Shown: positions 52,856-61,593 of the stretch, piece after piece
How the letters are laid out: the number at the start of each line of letters is the position of its first letter
Position numbering within the stretch: position 1 is the stretch's first letter
Source of the DNA: CAUTXO01 sp963542625
Lineage (GTDB): Bacteria; Campylobacterota; Campylobacteria; Campylobacterales; SZUA-545
Length of the DNA stretch: 62,599 nucleotides
Direction: 5' to 3'
Assembly: GCA_963542625.1 (NCBI GenBank)
Contig: CAUTXO010000004.1
Location: 1 to 62,599 of the forward strand
The notes under the pieces: model-generated
What the model saw: only the letters and a program-made list of their open reading frames with translations
What the model was told of the DNA's origin: nothing
Database searches by the model: none
Position numbers and translations under genes: made by a program

Positions 52856-54652
52856 GTGAATGACTTTGAAAAGGCAGATGGGGAAAAACTAAAAAAATTA
52901 GGGGTTAAATCTCTCTTAGATCTTGCTTTAATCGCGCCTAGGGCTTATGAGGACACGTTTTTATCGGCAAAGCCGCTTATCGGCGAGCCTTGCGTCATAG
53001 AAGCCCTTGTGCTTGGTATGCAAAAAACGCCCAAGATTTTGCGCGTGCAGATCTTTGCAAAAAATCTAAACGCAAATCTAACCGCCACCTTTTTTGCGCC
53101 AAAGCGCTGGCAAGAAGATATGTTTAAGGAGCGCCTGCTTTTTCTAGGCGGCAAGCTAACGCTTTCAGGCAGCACTTTAGAGTTAATCCACCCCAAAAAG
53201 CTAAGCCGGATAAACACCGTGCTACCAATCTACAAAACGCGCCTAAAAAACGCTAGCGTCATTGCGCTAATGCAAAAATACCTAAGCGTGCAAGATCTAG
53301 TGCAAGAAGGTGTAAGTGCTGGTGTGGCGCGCGAGCTTTTTGCCGTGCATAACCCAAGCCGCGCGGATTACAAAACCGACAAAACCCGTGCCCTAAAATA
53401 TGCAGAGATCTTTAACTACCTAAAAAAACTATCCGCAAAAAAGCCCGCGCCAAAGGCAAACTTTGCCATAAATGCAAGCGCGCGGGGGTTTGTAGGATCT
53501 TTGCCATTTAAACTCACGGCGGATCAGCTAAAAGCCATTGCTTGCGCCGCGGGAGATCTAGCAAGCCCCGTGCAGCGGCGGCGCGTCATCATCGGCGACG
53601 TTGGTTGCGGGAAAACGATGGTTATCCTAGCCATCGCTTTTATGGCGGGCGCAAAAAGAAGCGTTTTGATGGCGCCAACTAGCATTTTAGCCCGCCAGAT
53701 CTACCAAGAAGCGCGCAAATATTTAGGGCGGCTAAAAATCGCGCTCATTACAAGCGGCGCAAAAGAAGGCACGCTTGATGCGGATTTTTTGATAGGCACG
53801 CACGCGCTTTTGTATCAAGATCTCCCGGCAGTCGCGGCGGTTATGGTAGATGAGCAGCACCGCTTTGGCACGGCGCAAAGGGCGCGGCTAAAAAAGCTCA
53901 CAAGCTCAGGCAGCAGCGCGCCGCATTATTTTCAGTTTTCCGCCACGCCAATTCCGCGCACGCAGGCGCTCATTCAAAGCACCGTCGTTGGCGTTAGCCT
54001 GATTAAGCAGTTGCCGTTTAAAAAGGACATCAAAACGCGCATCGTGCAAGACGCGGATTTTGCGGGTATCATCGCGCACATACGGCAAGAAATTGCGCTA
54101 GGGCACCAAGCGCTTGTTGTGTATCCGCTTGTGGAGAGCGGCGCGGGCGGGGCTTACAAACCGCTTGAGAGCGCTAAGGATTATTGGCTGAAAAACTTTG
54201 CGCGCGTTTATGTGACGCACGGCAAGGACAGGCAAAAAGAGCGCGTTTTGGAAGAATTTGCCGCGCACGGGGATATTTTGCTTGCCACGACGGTCGTTGA
54301 AGTGGGGATTAGCTTGCCGCGCCTTACGACGGTTATCATCGTTGGCGCTGAGTGGCTGGGGCTTGCCACGCTCCACCAGTTGCGCGGGCGCGTTGGCAGA
54401 AACGGGCTAGCCGGGCATTGCTTTTTATACACGAAGTTTGCGCCGCCAAAAAGGCTTGTTGAGCTTGCCAAGACGCTTGATGGTTTTGCCGTTGCCGAGC
54501 TAGATCTAGCGCAAAGGCAAGCCGGCGATGTCCTAAGCGGCGAGATCCAAAGCGGAAAAACCTTTGAGTTTTTTGACCTAGCAAACGACGAACAGATCTT
54601 GCTAGAAGCCAAAAATGCGCTAGATGCTATTAATGCGAAAAAATGCAAGTAG
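52856..54652 (+). CDS. recG: ATP-dependent DNA helicase RecG
   Basis: 598 residues from GTG 52856 (MNDFEKADGEKLKKLGVKSLLDL), chosen over TTG 52838 because GGGGTG lies upstream of the GTG only. Wedge OB-domain, then the motor: KLTADQLKAI, IIGDVGCGKTMVILAIA (Walker A), VMVDEQHRFGTAQR, FSATPIPRTQ, LATTVVEVGISLP and HQLRGRVGRNGLAGHC. It remodels stalled forks and branched DNA. Shorter than the 690-residue E. coli protein, as usual for the phylum. Confidence 0.95.
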   Translation: MNDFEKADGEKLKKLGVKSLLDLALIAPRAYEDTFLSAKPLIGEPCVIEALVLGMQKTPKILRVQIFAKNLNANLTATFFAPKRWQEDMFKERLLFLGGKLTLSGSTLELIHPKKLSRINTVLPIYKTRLKNASVIALMQKYLSVQDLVQEGVSAGVARELFAVHNPSRADYKTDKTRALKYAEIFNYLKKLSAKKPAPKANFAINASARGFVGSLPFKLTADQLKAIACAAGDLASPVQRRRVIIGDVGCGKTMVILAIAFMAGAKRSVLMAPTSILARQIYQEARKYLGRLKIALITSGAKEGTLDADFLIGTHALLYQDLPAVAAVMVDEQHRFGTAQRARLKKLTSSGSSAPHYFQFSATPIPRTQALIQSTVVGVSLIKQLPFKKDIKTRIVQDADFAGIIAHIRQEIALGHQALVVYPLVESGAGGAYKPLESAKDYWLKNFARVYVTHGKDRQKERVLEEFAAHGDILLATTVVEVGISLPRLTTVIIVGAEWLGLATLHQLRGRVGRNGLAGHCFLYTKFAPPKRLVELAKTLDGFAVAELDLAQRQAGDVLSGEIQSGKTFEFFDLANDEQILLEAKNALDAINAKKCK

Positions 54653-54982
54653 TAGTGCGCTCTAAACTCAAGTGCTTTTAGGCCTAACTTATTTTTTATT
54701 AGTAGCTGGATCATCTTTGAGCTCAAAATTTTAATTAGGCACGCAGATCATAACGCCCCCAAGCTGCGGGTGCAAGACCGGTGCGAGCGCTGGTGATAGT
54801 GCGTTGGTCCAGGTGCGAGCGCAAGCCAGTGCGGTGCTAGTGCAGTTACGTGTGCAGGTTTGGGTGCGGTGCTAGTACTAATACTACGTGGCTTGGGATT
54901 GCGGTTACAGGCACTGGGTGCAGCGCTGATGTAAGCGCTGCGACGGTTGCAGGCGCAGGCGGCGGTTACGGGCGCTATGCGG
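54653..54982. other. Degenerate G/T-rich repeat tract between recG and ciaB-like
   Basis: No gene. From about 54765 the plus strand is built of loosely repeated GGTGCGAGCGC, GTGCGGTGCTAGTGC and GCGGTTACGGGCGCT words. The last word recurs back to back at 54962-54991 and runs into the 3' end of the minus-strand gene. RGATCY motifs are nearly absent, unlike other gaps. Confidence 0.5.
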
Positions 54983-56797
54983 TTACGGGCGCTCTTCCAC
55001 TTCCGTGCCGATTTTTTGGTGTAGATCCCAGTAAAACTCTACAAAGGCTCTTGCGTCCGGCATTACCGGCAAAAAGCTATCGCCAAAAGGCTCGGCAAAC
55101 TCGCCAAGAAACACCCCCGCGTCCTCCTTTTGCAAATACGCGCGCGCAAGGCGTTTATACACCTGCAAATACCACTCGCGCAAAGCCCCATAGCGCCCAA
55201 GATCCACGCTTAGCTTGCCGCGCCCTTTGCCGCCAAACTCAAGCATCCCCGAACTAAAAAGCCCGCTTAGGTGGATAAGGCTCTCGGTGTAGTAAGGAAT
55301 GAGCTCGCCCGTTTTCATCGACGCAACAAGCCGCACGCTTCTATTTATGAGATCCCGCACAAGCGCTGCCCTGACAGCCCCTTGCTCGTGCAGAAAAAAA
55401 TTAACAAGCCCGCCGGCGGTTGCCTTAAACTCTTCTATATTCTTAAAATTCCCGGTTTTATTCATCAGGCTTTCTGTGTCGTCATCAATCCACAGAATAT
55501 GCCCAAACTCGTGCCCTATCGTCGATGCTTCATAAACCCTTTTCCAAAGCGGCTCATTCTCAAAAAGCACGGCGCGAAATTCGCGCAAAAACTCCGGCTC
55601 AAACACAAGCGAAGAAATCCGCATAAACGGTTTTGCCATCAGGCTTTGGCGCACGTTGTCCGCGTAAGCAAAGATCTTCTTGCCGCACGCCTTACTAACC
55701 GTCTCGTCATTTGGCACCACCTGCGCGCTAAAAAGCCCGTTAAGCTCGGCGCCGTAATAAAGCATAGGCCTTGAAATAAAAAGCTTTGTTTTGTCTATCG
55801 CCGCTAGCGCCTTTTCGTATGCCGGCGCATTTTGCGCGCCAAGCTCGCTGGCAATAGCCGCAAGCGTTTCTTTCATCTGCGCCGCCACCGCGCCGCTTTT
55901 AGCGCTTGGATCTTGCAAGCGCAAGTCAAACTCCGGCGCAACAGATCTTCTTAGATTGTCTTCGTAATACTCAAACAAATGGCAAACCTGAAAGGGCGAA
56001 TTTATTTTCATCCAAGCTTCATCAACCGCTCGCCAAGACGCAACCGTTCGCGCAGCGTTACGCTCCAAAAGTGCAGCGCGCAGAATAGAAAAGTAGTCAG
56101 CATACGCCTTTTTTGCGTGGAAGTCGTCATCTTGCAAGCCATCAAGCGCGCCTAAGAGCTCATCAATTGCGCTTACAATGCCGGCAATCTCGCGCTCAAA
56201 AAACTCGCCGTAGGTTTTCACGCCAAAGCCCCCGCGCTCATCGCTAGCCAAAACGCTATACGCCCTATCTGCTTGGCTGCCGTCTTCTAGGTATTCAAGC
56301 GCTCTCTCGCGGCGCAAAAATTCAATCGCCGCTTGAGCGGATCCAAAGCGGCTAGCAAGAGTTTTATTCACACCATCAATGATGTGCGCGCTCCAAGCCG
56401 GCGCCCAAGCGTTAAACGCACGCCCGATCTTATGCACGCCATCAATGAGTGCAAGGTAAAAGGGGCTTAAAAACGGCTTACACTCGGCGATTAGCTCATC
56501 TTGGCGCGTCTCGTAAAACGCACGCACCTTTTCATACACGGCGCCTTTAAGGGCGGCGATTTCCGCATCGCTCTTGCCGGCTGCTTCCCAAAGGCGCACA
56601 AGGCTTTCGTCCTTTAAATTCACAAGGCGTTCTATGGCGGCAAAACGGCTTTGCTTTGTGTCATCTAGCGCGCTAGCCGTAAGGATCTCTCTAACCGCCA
56701 TCTGGTGGCGGCTAGGCTTGCCTTGCAAGATCTCAAAAATGCCGTTAATCTCGTTTTCTTTCTCGCTTAGTGCTGCGTAAATTTTTTCTAGTTGCAT
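54983..56797 (-). CDS. ciaB: CiaB-like invasion protein with a zinc-peptidase motif
   Basis: 604 residues, close to the roughly 610 of C. jejuni CiaB, and lacking a signal peptide. Mostly helical. Residues about 430-470 read ASTIGHEFGHILWIDDDTE...NFKNIEEFKATAGGL: an HExxH metal site with a Glu some 25 residues later, the gluzincin arrangement. CiaB was described as a secreted factor for host-cell entry, but relatives occur in environmental Campylobacterota, so a housekeeping peptidase role is plausible. Assignment to CiaB is by length, composition and my memory of the family. The peptidase motif is seen directly. Confidence 0.62.
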   Translation of the reverse strand: MQLEKIYAALSEKENEINGIFEILQGKPSRHQMAVREILTASALDDTKQSRFAAIERLVNLKDESLVRLWEAAGKSDAEIAALKGAVYEKVRAFYETRQDELIAECKPFLSPFYLALIDGVHKIGRAFNAWAPAWSAHIIDGVNKTLASRFGSAQAAIEFLRRERALEYLEDGSQADRAYSVLASDERGGFGVKTYGEFFEREIAGIVSAIDELLGALDGLQDDDFHAKKAYADYFSILRAALLERNAARTVASWRAVDEAWMKINSPFQVCHLFEYYEDNLRRSVAPEFDLRLQDPSAKSGAVAAQMKETLAAIASELGAQNAPAYEKALAAIDKTKLFISRPMLYYGAELNGLFSAQVVPNDETVSKACGKKIFAYADNVRQSLMAKPFMRISSLVFEPEFLREFRAVLFENEPLWKRVYEASTIGHEFGHILWIDDDTESLMNKTGNFKNIEEFKATAGGLVNFFLHEQGAVRAALVRDLINRSVRLVASMKTGELIPYYTESLIHLSGLFSSGMLEFGGKGRGKLSVDLGRYGALREWYLQVYKRLARAYLQKEDAGVFLGEFAEPFGDSFLPVMPDARAFVEFYWDLHQKIGTEVEERP

Positions 56798-56957
56798 AGT
56801 CTCTCGCTTAAATAATGGCGGATCCTACGCTTTTAGGGCTTAAGATCTGCGCTAGGTCTAGTGCCAAGATCTAGCACTAAGATCTAAACGCCAAACCGCC
56901 CGCCGCTGCTAGCTTAAGCAAAAAATGCTACCATTTGCGCTCGTTCTTTAAAAATGT

Positions 56958-57323
56958 GGGGCTGACACGGCTTCGACAGGATCAGTATTAAGCTTGGTAG
57001 CATATCGTCGGCGACGACGCAAAACATCACCGTTTAAATATAAACGCAAACAATACAAATTACCGACCAGCTTACGCTTACGCTGCGTGAGTTTAACTAA
57101 CTTTGGTCAGGGCACGCGGGCTCGCCATTAGCGCGCGCCGCCCTTCATTCCAATTGGCTTAGCGCGTTTTGTGTGGTAGCAAGGCGCGTGAAATTTAACC
57201 TGCGTTTTTAAGAAAGTTTGCCGATTGACTTTTAAAAATTAAGCGCGACAACTCGGCTAAATATGTAGAAGCCAAGATCTTAAGCTATTTTGGACGGGAG
57301 TTCAATCCTCCCCAGCTCCACCA
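56958..57323 (+). ncRNA. ssrA: Transfer-messenger RNA (ssrA)
   Basis: 366 nt. The 5' end GGGGCTGACACGGCTTCGACAGG and the 3' end GGGAGTTCAATCCTCCCCAGCTCCACCA form the alanine acceptor/T-arm, and GGGGCTG pairs with CAGCTCC. The reading frame from the resume codon GCA at about 57049 gives ANNTNYRPAYAYAA then TGA. This resembles the C. jejuni tag ANNVKFAPAYAKAA, but with Tyr for the usual Lys. It rescues stalled ribosomes with SmpB. A CAAGATCTTAAGC motif lies near 57274-57286. A T-run follows the CCA. Confidence 0.97.
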
Positions 57324-57399
57324 TTTTTTAATCACTATTTTTCTAGCCCCGTTTCTCTAGCGCTGCTTTAAAACCCGCGCAAAGTTACATTGCGCGAGC

Positions 57400-57758
57400 C
57401 TATAAGGAAGTAAGGTTATTTGTTTTCTGCGAGCGGATCTGCGCCAAAGCGGTTGTAGAAGCGGTGCCGCGACTTGCGCAAAAAACCAACAAAACAATTT
57501 GACCGATTAGCGGGATAAAATTTAACAAAAGCCACCAAGCGCTTTTGTCTGTATCGTGAAGCCGCCTAGCCATAACTGAAAGAGACGGAAAGAATAGGAC
57601 GGTAGCAGCTAAGACATTCGCTGTTTCATTAGCCATTGATATAATCATCACGATGGTTTGAAATAGCGCGAAATACCAAAATTCAGAGCGCCCCCCCCCC
57701 GACCGGCAAAAGAAAAAGCACCAACAAAACCAGATTTTATAGACTGCTCAAAAGTCAT
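57400..57758 (-). CDS. DUF805 inner membrane protein, phase-variable and OFF in this sequence
   Basis: Start ATG 57758 (MTFEQSIKSGFVGAFSFAGR), then a run of ten G on the coding strand, then SEFWYFALFQTIVMIISMANETANV..., the standard DUF805 continuation (SGRxxRxEFWYF). With ten G the frame is shifted and stops soon after. Eleven or eight G would join both parts into about 119 residues with three membrane helices and the MARRLHDTDKSAWWLL signature. Poly-G tracts of this length switch genes in Campylobacter. DUF805 function is unknown. Confidence 0.8.
57691..57700. repeat. Homopolymeric C10/G10 tract
   Basis: Ten consecutive C on the plus strand (G on the coding strand of the DUF805 gene). Such tracts slip during replication and act as on/off switches. 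Confidence 0.9.
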
Positions 57759-58023
57759 TTTTAATCCTTTAAAAAATATGGCTGAATTCTAAATAAAAAC
57801 ATTAAAGCGCGGCTAATTTTTTGCAAACACAGCCAACGCACGCACTTTGCAAAAGTGCTACAGATCTAGCGCAGGGCTTGCCGCTTGCCTTGCAAGATCT
57901 TCCCCGCGCCCGAGCTAGATCTTGCACGGATTTTGCAAGGGTGGGCGCAAACGCAAGGGGCAAATGCAAACGCAAGCAAAGCACGCACAAAAACGCAAAC
58001 GCACAATCGCAAAAAGGACACAA

Positions 58024-58710
58024 ATGCAAAGGTTAGAAAGGCTCATCACTTCAAGCGCTTGGGATCGCACAATTTTAGCCGCGATTTTAATGAATGCCTT
58101 AGTTCTAGGGCTTGAAACACTAAAAGATCTAGCGGCTTTGACGCGGGTTTTTGGGCGCATAAACAAGGCACTGCTCGCACTTTTTACGCTAGAAATCGCC
58201 CTGCGCCTTGCGGTTTTTGGGCGCAAATTTTTTACGGATAGGCAAGAGCGCGGCTGGAATATCTTTGATTTTTTGGTCGTTGGCGTTGGCATTTTTGCCG
58301 ATGAATACGTGATTTTGCGTAGTTTGCGGGTGCTTAGGGTGCTCCGGATCCTATCCATTCTGCCATCTATGTGCCTTGTCGTCGACGCCGTGCTGCGCAC
58401 GCTACCATCGATGTTTAGCATCGCAATGCTCCTTTTTGTGCTTTACTACATTTACGGCGTGCTGTGCGTCAATCTCTTTGGTAGCGACTTTCCCGAGCTA
58501 TTCGGGACGCTCGGGCGCAGCTTTTACACGCTGTTTCAAATTATGACCTTTGAGAGCTGGAGCAGCGACGTCGTGCGCCCGGTTATGCGGATTTACCCCT
58601 ACGCGTGGGTGCTTTTTGTGAGCTACATTTTTATGGTGAGCTTCGTTGCGCTAAATCTCATCGTTACCGTGATTGTCAATAGCCTAGAAGAAATCAAGAA
58701 AAATAAATAA
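58024..58710 (+). CDS. Bacterial voltage-gated sodium channel (BacNav)
   Basis: 228 residues. Six membrane helices. S4 voltage sensor RSLRVLRVLRILSILP with Arg every third residue; the pore loop has TFESWS, matching the TLESWS/TLESWA selectivity filter of NavAb and NaChBac. S6 is FVALNLIVTVIVNSLEE. A homotetramer would pass Na+ inward on depolarisation. The close relative NavAb comes from Arcobacter (now Aliarcobacter), of the same phylum. ATG 58024 follows a purine-rich stretch without a clear Shine-Dalgarno. The frame extends upstream but is repeat-like. Confidence 0.93.
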   Translation: MQRLERLITSSAWDRTILAAILMNALVLGLETLKDLAALTRVFGRINKALLALFTLEIALRLAVFGRKFFTDRQERGWNIFDFLVVGVGIFADEYVILRSLRVLRVLRILSILPSMCLVVDAVLRTLPSMFSIAMLLFVLYYIYGVLCVNLFGSDFPELFGTLGRSFYTLFQIMTFESWSSDVVRPVMRIYPYAWVLFVSYIFMVSFVALNLIVTVIVNSLEEIKKNK

Positions 58711-59543
58711 CGAGCAGCGCCGTCACGCACTGCCCGCTAAGATCTCGCAACCCCAAGCGTGCGCTCAAGATCCAAGCACGCCCGGCACGCAAACTCAAAC
58801 GTGCAAGATCTTGCCGTTAGCCAAGATCTAAGCCCACCCCGCGCTCAAGATTTTGCGCTCCCACCGCGCCCACACCCTACGATCCACACACCGCAGCCCA
58901 CAAGATCCAAACGCCAGCACTCAAACCACAAGCGGCGGATCTAAACGCGCAAGATCCAAGCGCTGCCAAAGATCCGCCGTGCCACGCGCACCCACGCAAA
59001 GATAGTCAAAGCTCCAAAGGATTAAAATCCGCGTTTAAAATGTAGCGGCAGGCGGGCGCGGGTGTAAAGCCGGGCGCACAAAATACGGGGGCGCAAAAGC
59101 GCGCGCATCAAAGCAAAGCCACGCGCAAAGCAAGCGCCAACGCAAGCACGACACACCAGCGAGCCACGCACGCGAGACGGAGCCAAAAACGTGCGGGGCA
59201 CCGCGCACAAAGCGCATAATTCGGCGCGCGGGCAAAAACGCGGAGCACCGCGCCCAAAACCAAACGGCGTGGAGCGCCCAGAAAGCGCCAGCTCAAGATC
59301 CAGCGGTTACGGGCATACAAACCCCAAGTTGCGGATCCGCGTAGGGCAAAAAACGCACTGGTGGCGCACCACGCGGACGGGGCGCTAAAAAACGCCAGCA
59401 AACGCCCAGCGCGCTAGCGCACAAACAACCACCGGCGCGGGGCACCTAAAACGCCCACCGCCAAAAAACGCACGCACAACGCTGGCGCGCAACACCGCCA
59501 GCACAACGCGGCACGCCAAAACGCGCCGCCACAAAGGACGCAA
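58711..59543. other. 833 nt gene-free, T-poor, C/A-rich tract
   Basis: No supported gene; the overlapping frames on both strands are artefacts of low stop-codon frequency. RGATCY motifs occur mainly before 58980. Beyond that, GCGCAC-, CACGC- and AACGCC-type words recur. Plus-strand T is strikingly rare and C plus A dominate, a bias continuing through bioF. Confidence 0.55.
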
Positions 59544-60977
59544 ATGTTTTACGACCAAGAACTAAAAGCCATCAAAAACGCCCACCGCTTCCGCCAGCGC
59601 CGCGTCAAAACGCACCTAGCCGACTTCGGCTCAAACGACTACCTAAGCCTAGCCCACGACCGTCCCACATTCAACAAAACCGTATCGTATCTAGCCGCAC
59701 TCGGCACGCACGGCGCCAAAGCCAGCCAGCTAGTCAGCGGCTACCACCCCACATTCCGCCGCTTTGAACGCTACTTATGCCGTCTCACGGGCTTCCCCGC
59801 CGCCATAACCATCGGCAGCGGCTTCCTAGCCAACCTAGCGCTCTTTGAAGCGCTCCCCCGCAAAGGCGACGTCTTGCTCGTCGATGCCGACTACCACGCC
59901 AGCGGCATTCTAGGCACCAAGCTAACCCCCGCGCGCGTCGAGTTCTTCGCCCACAATAGCGCTAGCGACTTAAGGCGCCATCTCCAAGCCCTTTGCCCGC
60001 GCCAAGATCTGCGCGCCGCCAGCACCGCGCCCGCCGCACAAGATCCAAGCGCCGGCTTCCAGAACGGGGGCGCGCGTTTTGAAACCGCGCAGATCCAAAC
60101 CGCGCGCACCGCGTCCAGCGGTAAAGATCCATACACCAGCTCTCCCACCCAAGCGCTTGAGATCCACAGCGTCAGCACAGCCCAAGATCTCAGAGCGCGG
60201 GGCTCAAAACCCCAAGTTGCGGATCCGCACAGCGCGCAAACCCAATCGTCCGTCCAAGATCCGCACGGCACCCAAACCCAAGTTGGCGCTCAAGATCCAA
60301 GCACCAAAACCAAAGCCGGCACCCAAACCGCCCAAGATCCAACAGAACAACCCCACACCCCCCGCCGGATCTTCATCGCCGTAGAAGGCATCTACTCTAT
60401 GAGCGGCGAGCTCCTAGACCGCGCCATAATAGACGTAGCGCAAGAATTCGGCGCTATATTAATAGTAGATGAAGCCCACAGCGTCGGCGTCATCGGGCAG
60501 CGCCTTCTTGGCGTGCTAGATCACTACGGCGTCAAACCAAACGCGCACATCATCAAGCTAGGCACACTCGGCAAAGCCCTAGGCAGCTACGGCGCCTACA
60601 TCTTAGCCAGCAAAGAAATAGTAAGCTTCCTAGAAAACCGCGCAAAACCGCTCATCTACTCAACCGCGCCATCGCTTTTTGACATCGCCTACGCCCACTT
60701 CGCCTTGCAAAAAATTCAAAAAAACCTAGCCCGCTACAAAGCTTCCATCGCCGCCGCCCAAGATCTAGCCCACAAAACCCTAGGCATAAAAACGCGCTCA
60801 CTCATCTTGCCGGTGGAGTTTGATAGCTCCCGCGCCTTGCTAAAAAAAGCCGCGCTCTTAGAAAAACGCGGCTTTTTCGTTGCCGCAATCCGCCCGCCAA
60901 CGGTTAAAAAACCCATAATACGGTTAATTTTGAGAAAAGATTTAAAAAAGCTAGCAGATCTTTTAAGTTTTCTGTGA
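59544..60977 (+). CDS. bioF: 8-amino-7-oxononanoate synthase BioF with a roughly 120-residue GATC-repeat insertion
   Basis: 477 residues against about 380. PLP enzyme of the alpha-oxoamine synthase family joining pimeloyl thioester and alanine in biotin synthesis. Residues 1-150 are normal: DFGSNDYLSLA, GTHGAKASQLVSGYHPTFRRFE, IGSGFLANLA, VDADYHASG. The fold resumes at about 273 with IFIAVEGIYSMSGE, LIVDEAHSVGVIG and KLGTLGKALGSYGAYI, containing the PLP Lys. Between lies an in-frame stretch of AQDP, GKDP, AQDL, VQDP and similar tokens spaced by Ala/Thr/Ser/Gln-rich residues, each token being a GATC motif. Whether the enzyme works is unknown; codon use is C-rich like the flanking tract. Confidence 0.88.
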   Translation: MFYDQELKAIKNAHRFRQRRVKTHLADFGSNDYLSLAHDRPTFNKTVSYLAALGTHGAKASQLVSGYHPTFRRFERYLCRLTGFPAAITIGSGFLANLALFEALPRKGDVLLVDADYHASGILGTKLTPARVEFFAHNSASDLRRHLQALCPRQDLRAASTAPAAQDPSAGFQNGGARFETAQIQTARTASSGKDPYTSSPTQALEIHSVSTAQDLRARGSKPQVADPHSAQTQSSVQDPHGTQTQVGAQDPSTKTKAGTQTAQDPTEQPHTPRRIFIAVEGIYSMSGELLDRAIIDVAQEFGAILIVDEAHSVGVIGQRLLGVLDHYGVKPNAHIIKLGTLGKALGSYGAYILASKEIVSFLENRAKPLIYSTAPSLFDIAYAHFALQKIQKNLARYKASIAAAQDLAHKTLGIKTRSLILPVEFDSSRALLKKAALLEKRGFFVAAIRPPTVKKPIIRLILRKDLKKLADLLSFL

Positions 60978-61013
60978 TACTATGCCCGCACAAATCTTAT
61001 TTAGGAGAAACTA

Positions 61014-61559
61014 ATGAAAAAAGGTTTTACGTTAATCGAGTTGGTTTTCGTCATTGTGATCCTTGGGATCTTAGCGGCAGTTGCCTTGCCACGTTTTGGT
61101 AATGTAGCGGATGACGCGCAAAAAGCAAAGGAAAAAACAGACGTTTCAGAAATTGTAACAGGGATTCAAGTAGTTAGGGCACAAGCAACGCTTACAAATC
61201 CTATTATGGGTCAAGATCTAGATGGAAAAAGCATAAGTGCTGAATATACAGAAGTAAATGTATCTGGACACAAGGTTTATGTAAATAAGAACAACTACCC
61301 AATTAACCTAGATCACGAAAAAGGTGGTGCTTCTACTTTGAATGAAAACGCAACTTTTAGCTCAATTCTAGAAAAAACACCTGAAAATTGGAGAGTGCAA
61401 AAAGCCACGAGCGGTAATAAAACAACTTATAGAGGACCAGCTGGACACTGCTACGAATACAATAACGAAGACGGTAAATTCAAACTCTTGAAAAAGTCTG
61501 ACATAAACGGTAATAATGATTTGAAAGCTTGCAAAGAACCACCAGCAAACTGGAACTAA
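61014..61559 (+). CDS. Type IV prepilin-like / pseudopilin protein
   Basis: 181 residues, TTAGGAGAAACTA before the ATG. Class III signal MKKG|FTLIELVFVIVILGILAAVALPRF with Glu5 of the mature chain, cut by a prepilin peptidase. The body is a globular pseudopilin head with two Cys (GHCYEY, LKACKEP) likely forming a disulfide loop at the C-terminus. It could belong to a type II secretion or competence pseudopilus. No other pilus genes are in the window. Followed by a terminator, so transcribed alone or after bioF (36 nt). Confidence 0.85.
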   Translation: MKKGFTLIELVFVIVILGILAAVALPRFGNVADDAQKAKEKTDVSEIVTGIQVVRAQATLTNPIMGQDLDGKSISAEYTEVNVSGHKVYVNKNNYPINLDHEKGGASTLNENATFSSILEKTPENWRVQKATSGNKTTYRGPAGHCYEYNNEDGKFKLLKKSDINGNNDLKACKEPPANWN

Positions 61560-61566
61560 TAAAAAA

Positions 61567-61593
61567 CCGGCGGTAATTAAATTACCGCCTTTT
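61567..61593 (+). terminator. Intrinsic terminator of the prepilin gene
   Basis: GGCGGTAAT (61569-61577) pairs with ATTACCGCC (61581-61589) around a 3-nt loop, followed by TTTT; A residues precede the stem. Confidence 0.85.

Noticed and set aside
54850..55257. 135-codon plus-strand frame over the ciaB-like 3' end
   Set aside because: It is antisense to a clear conserved protein and begins in the low-complexity repeat tract.
57915..59401. Several long frames on both strands around the Na+ channel and the T-poor tract
   Set aside because: They are shadows of the channel gene or arise because stop codons are rare in T-poor DNA; none shows a domain.
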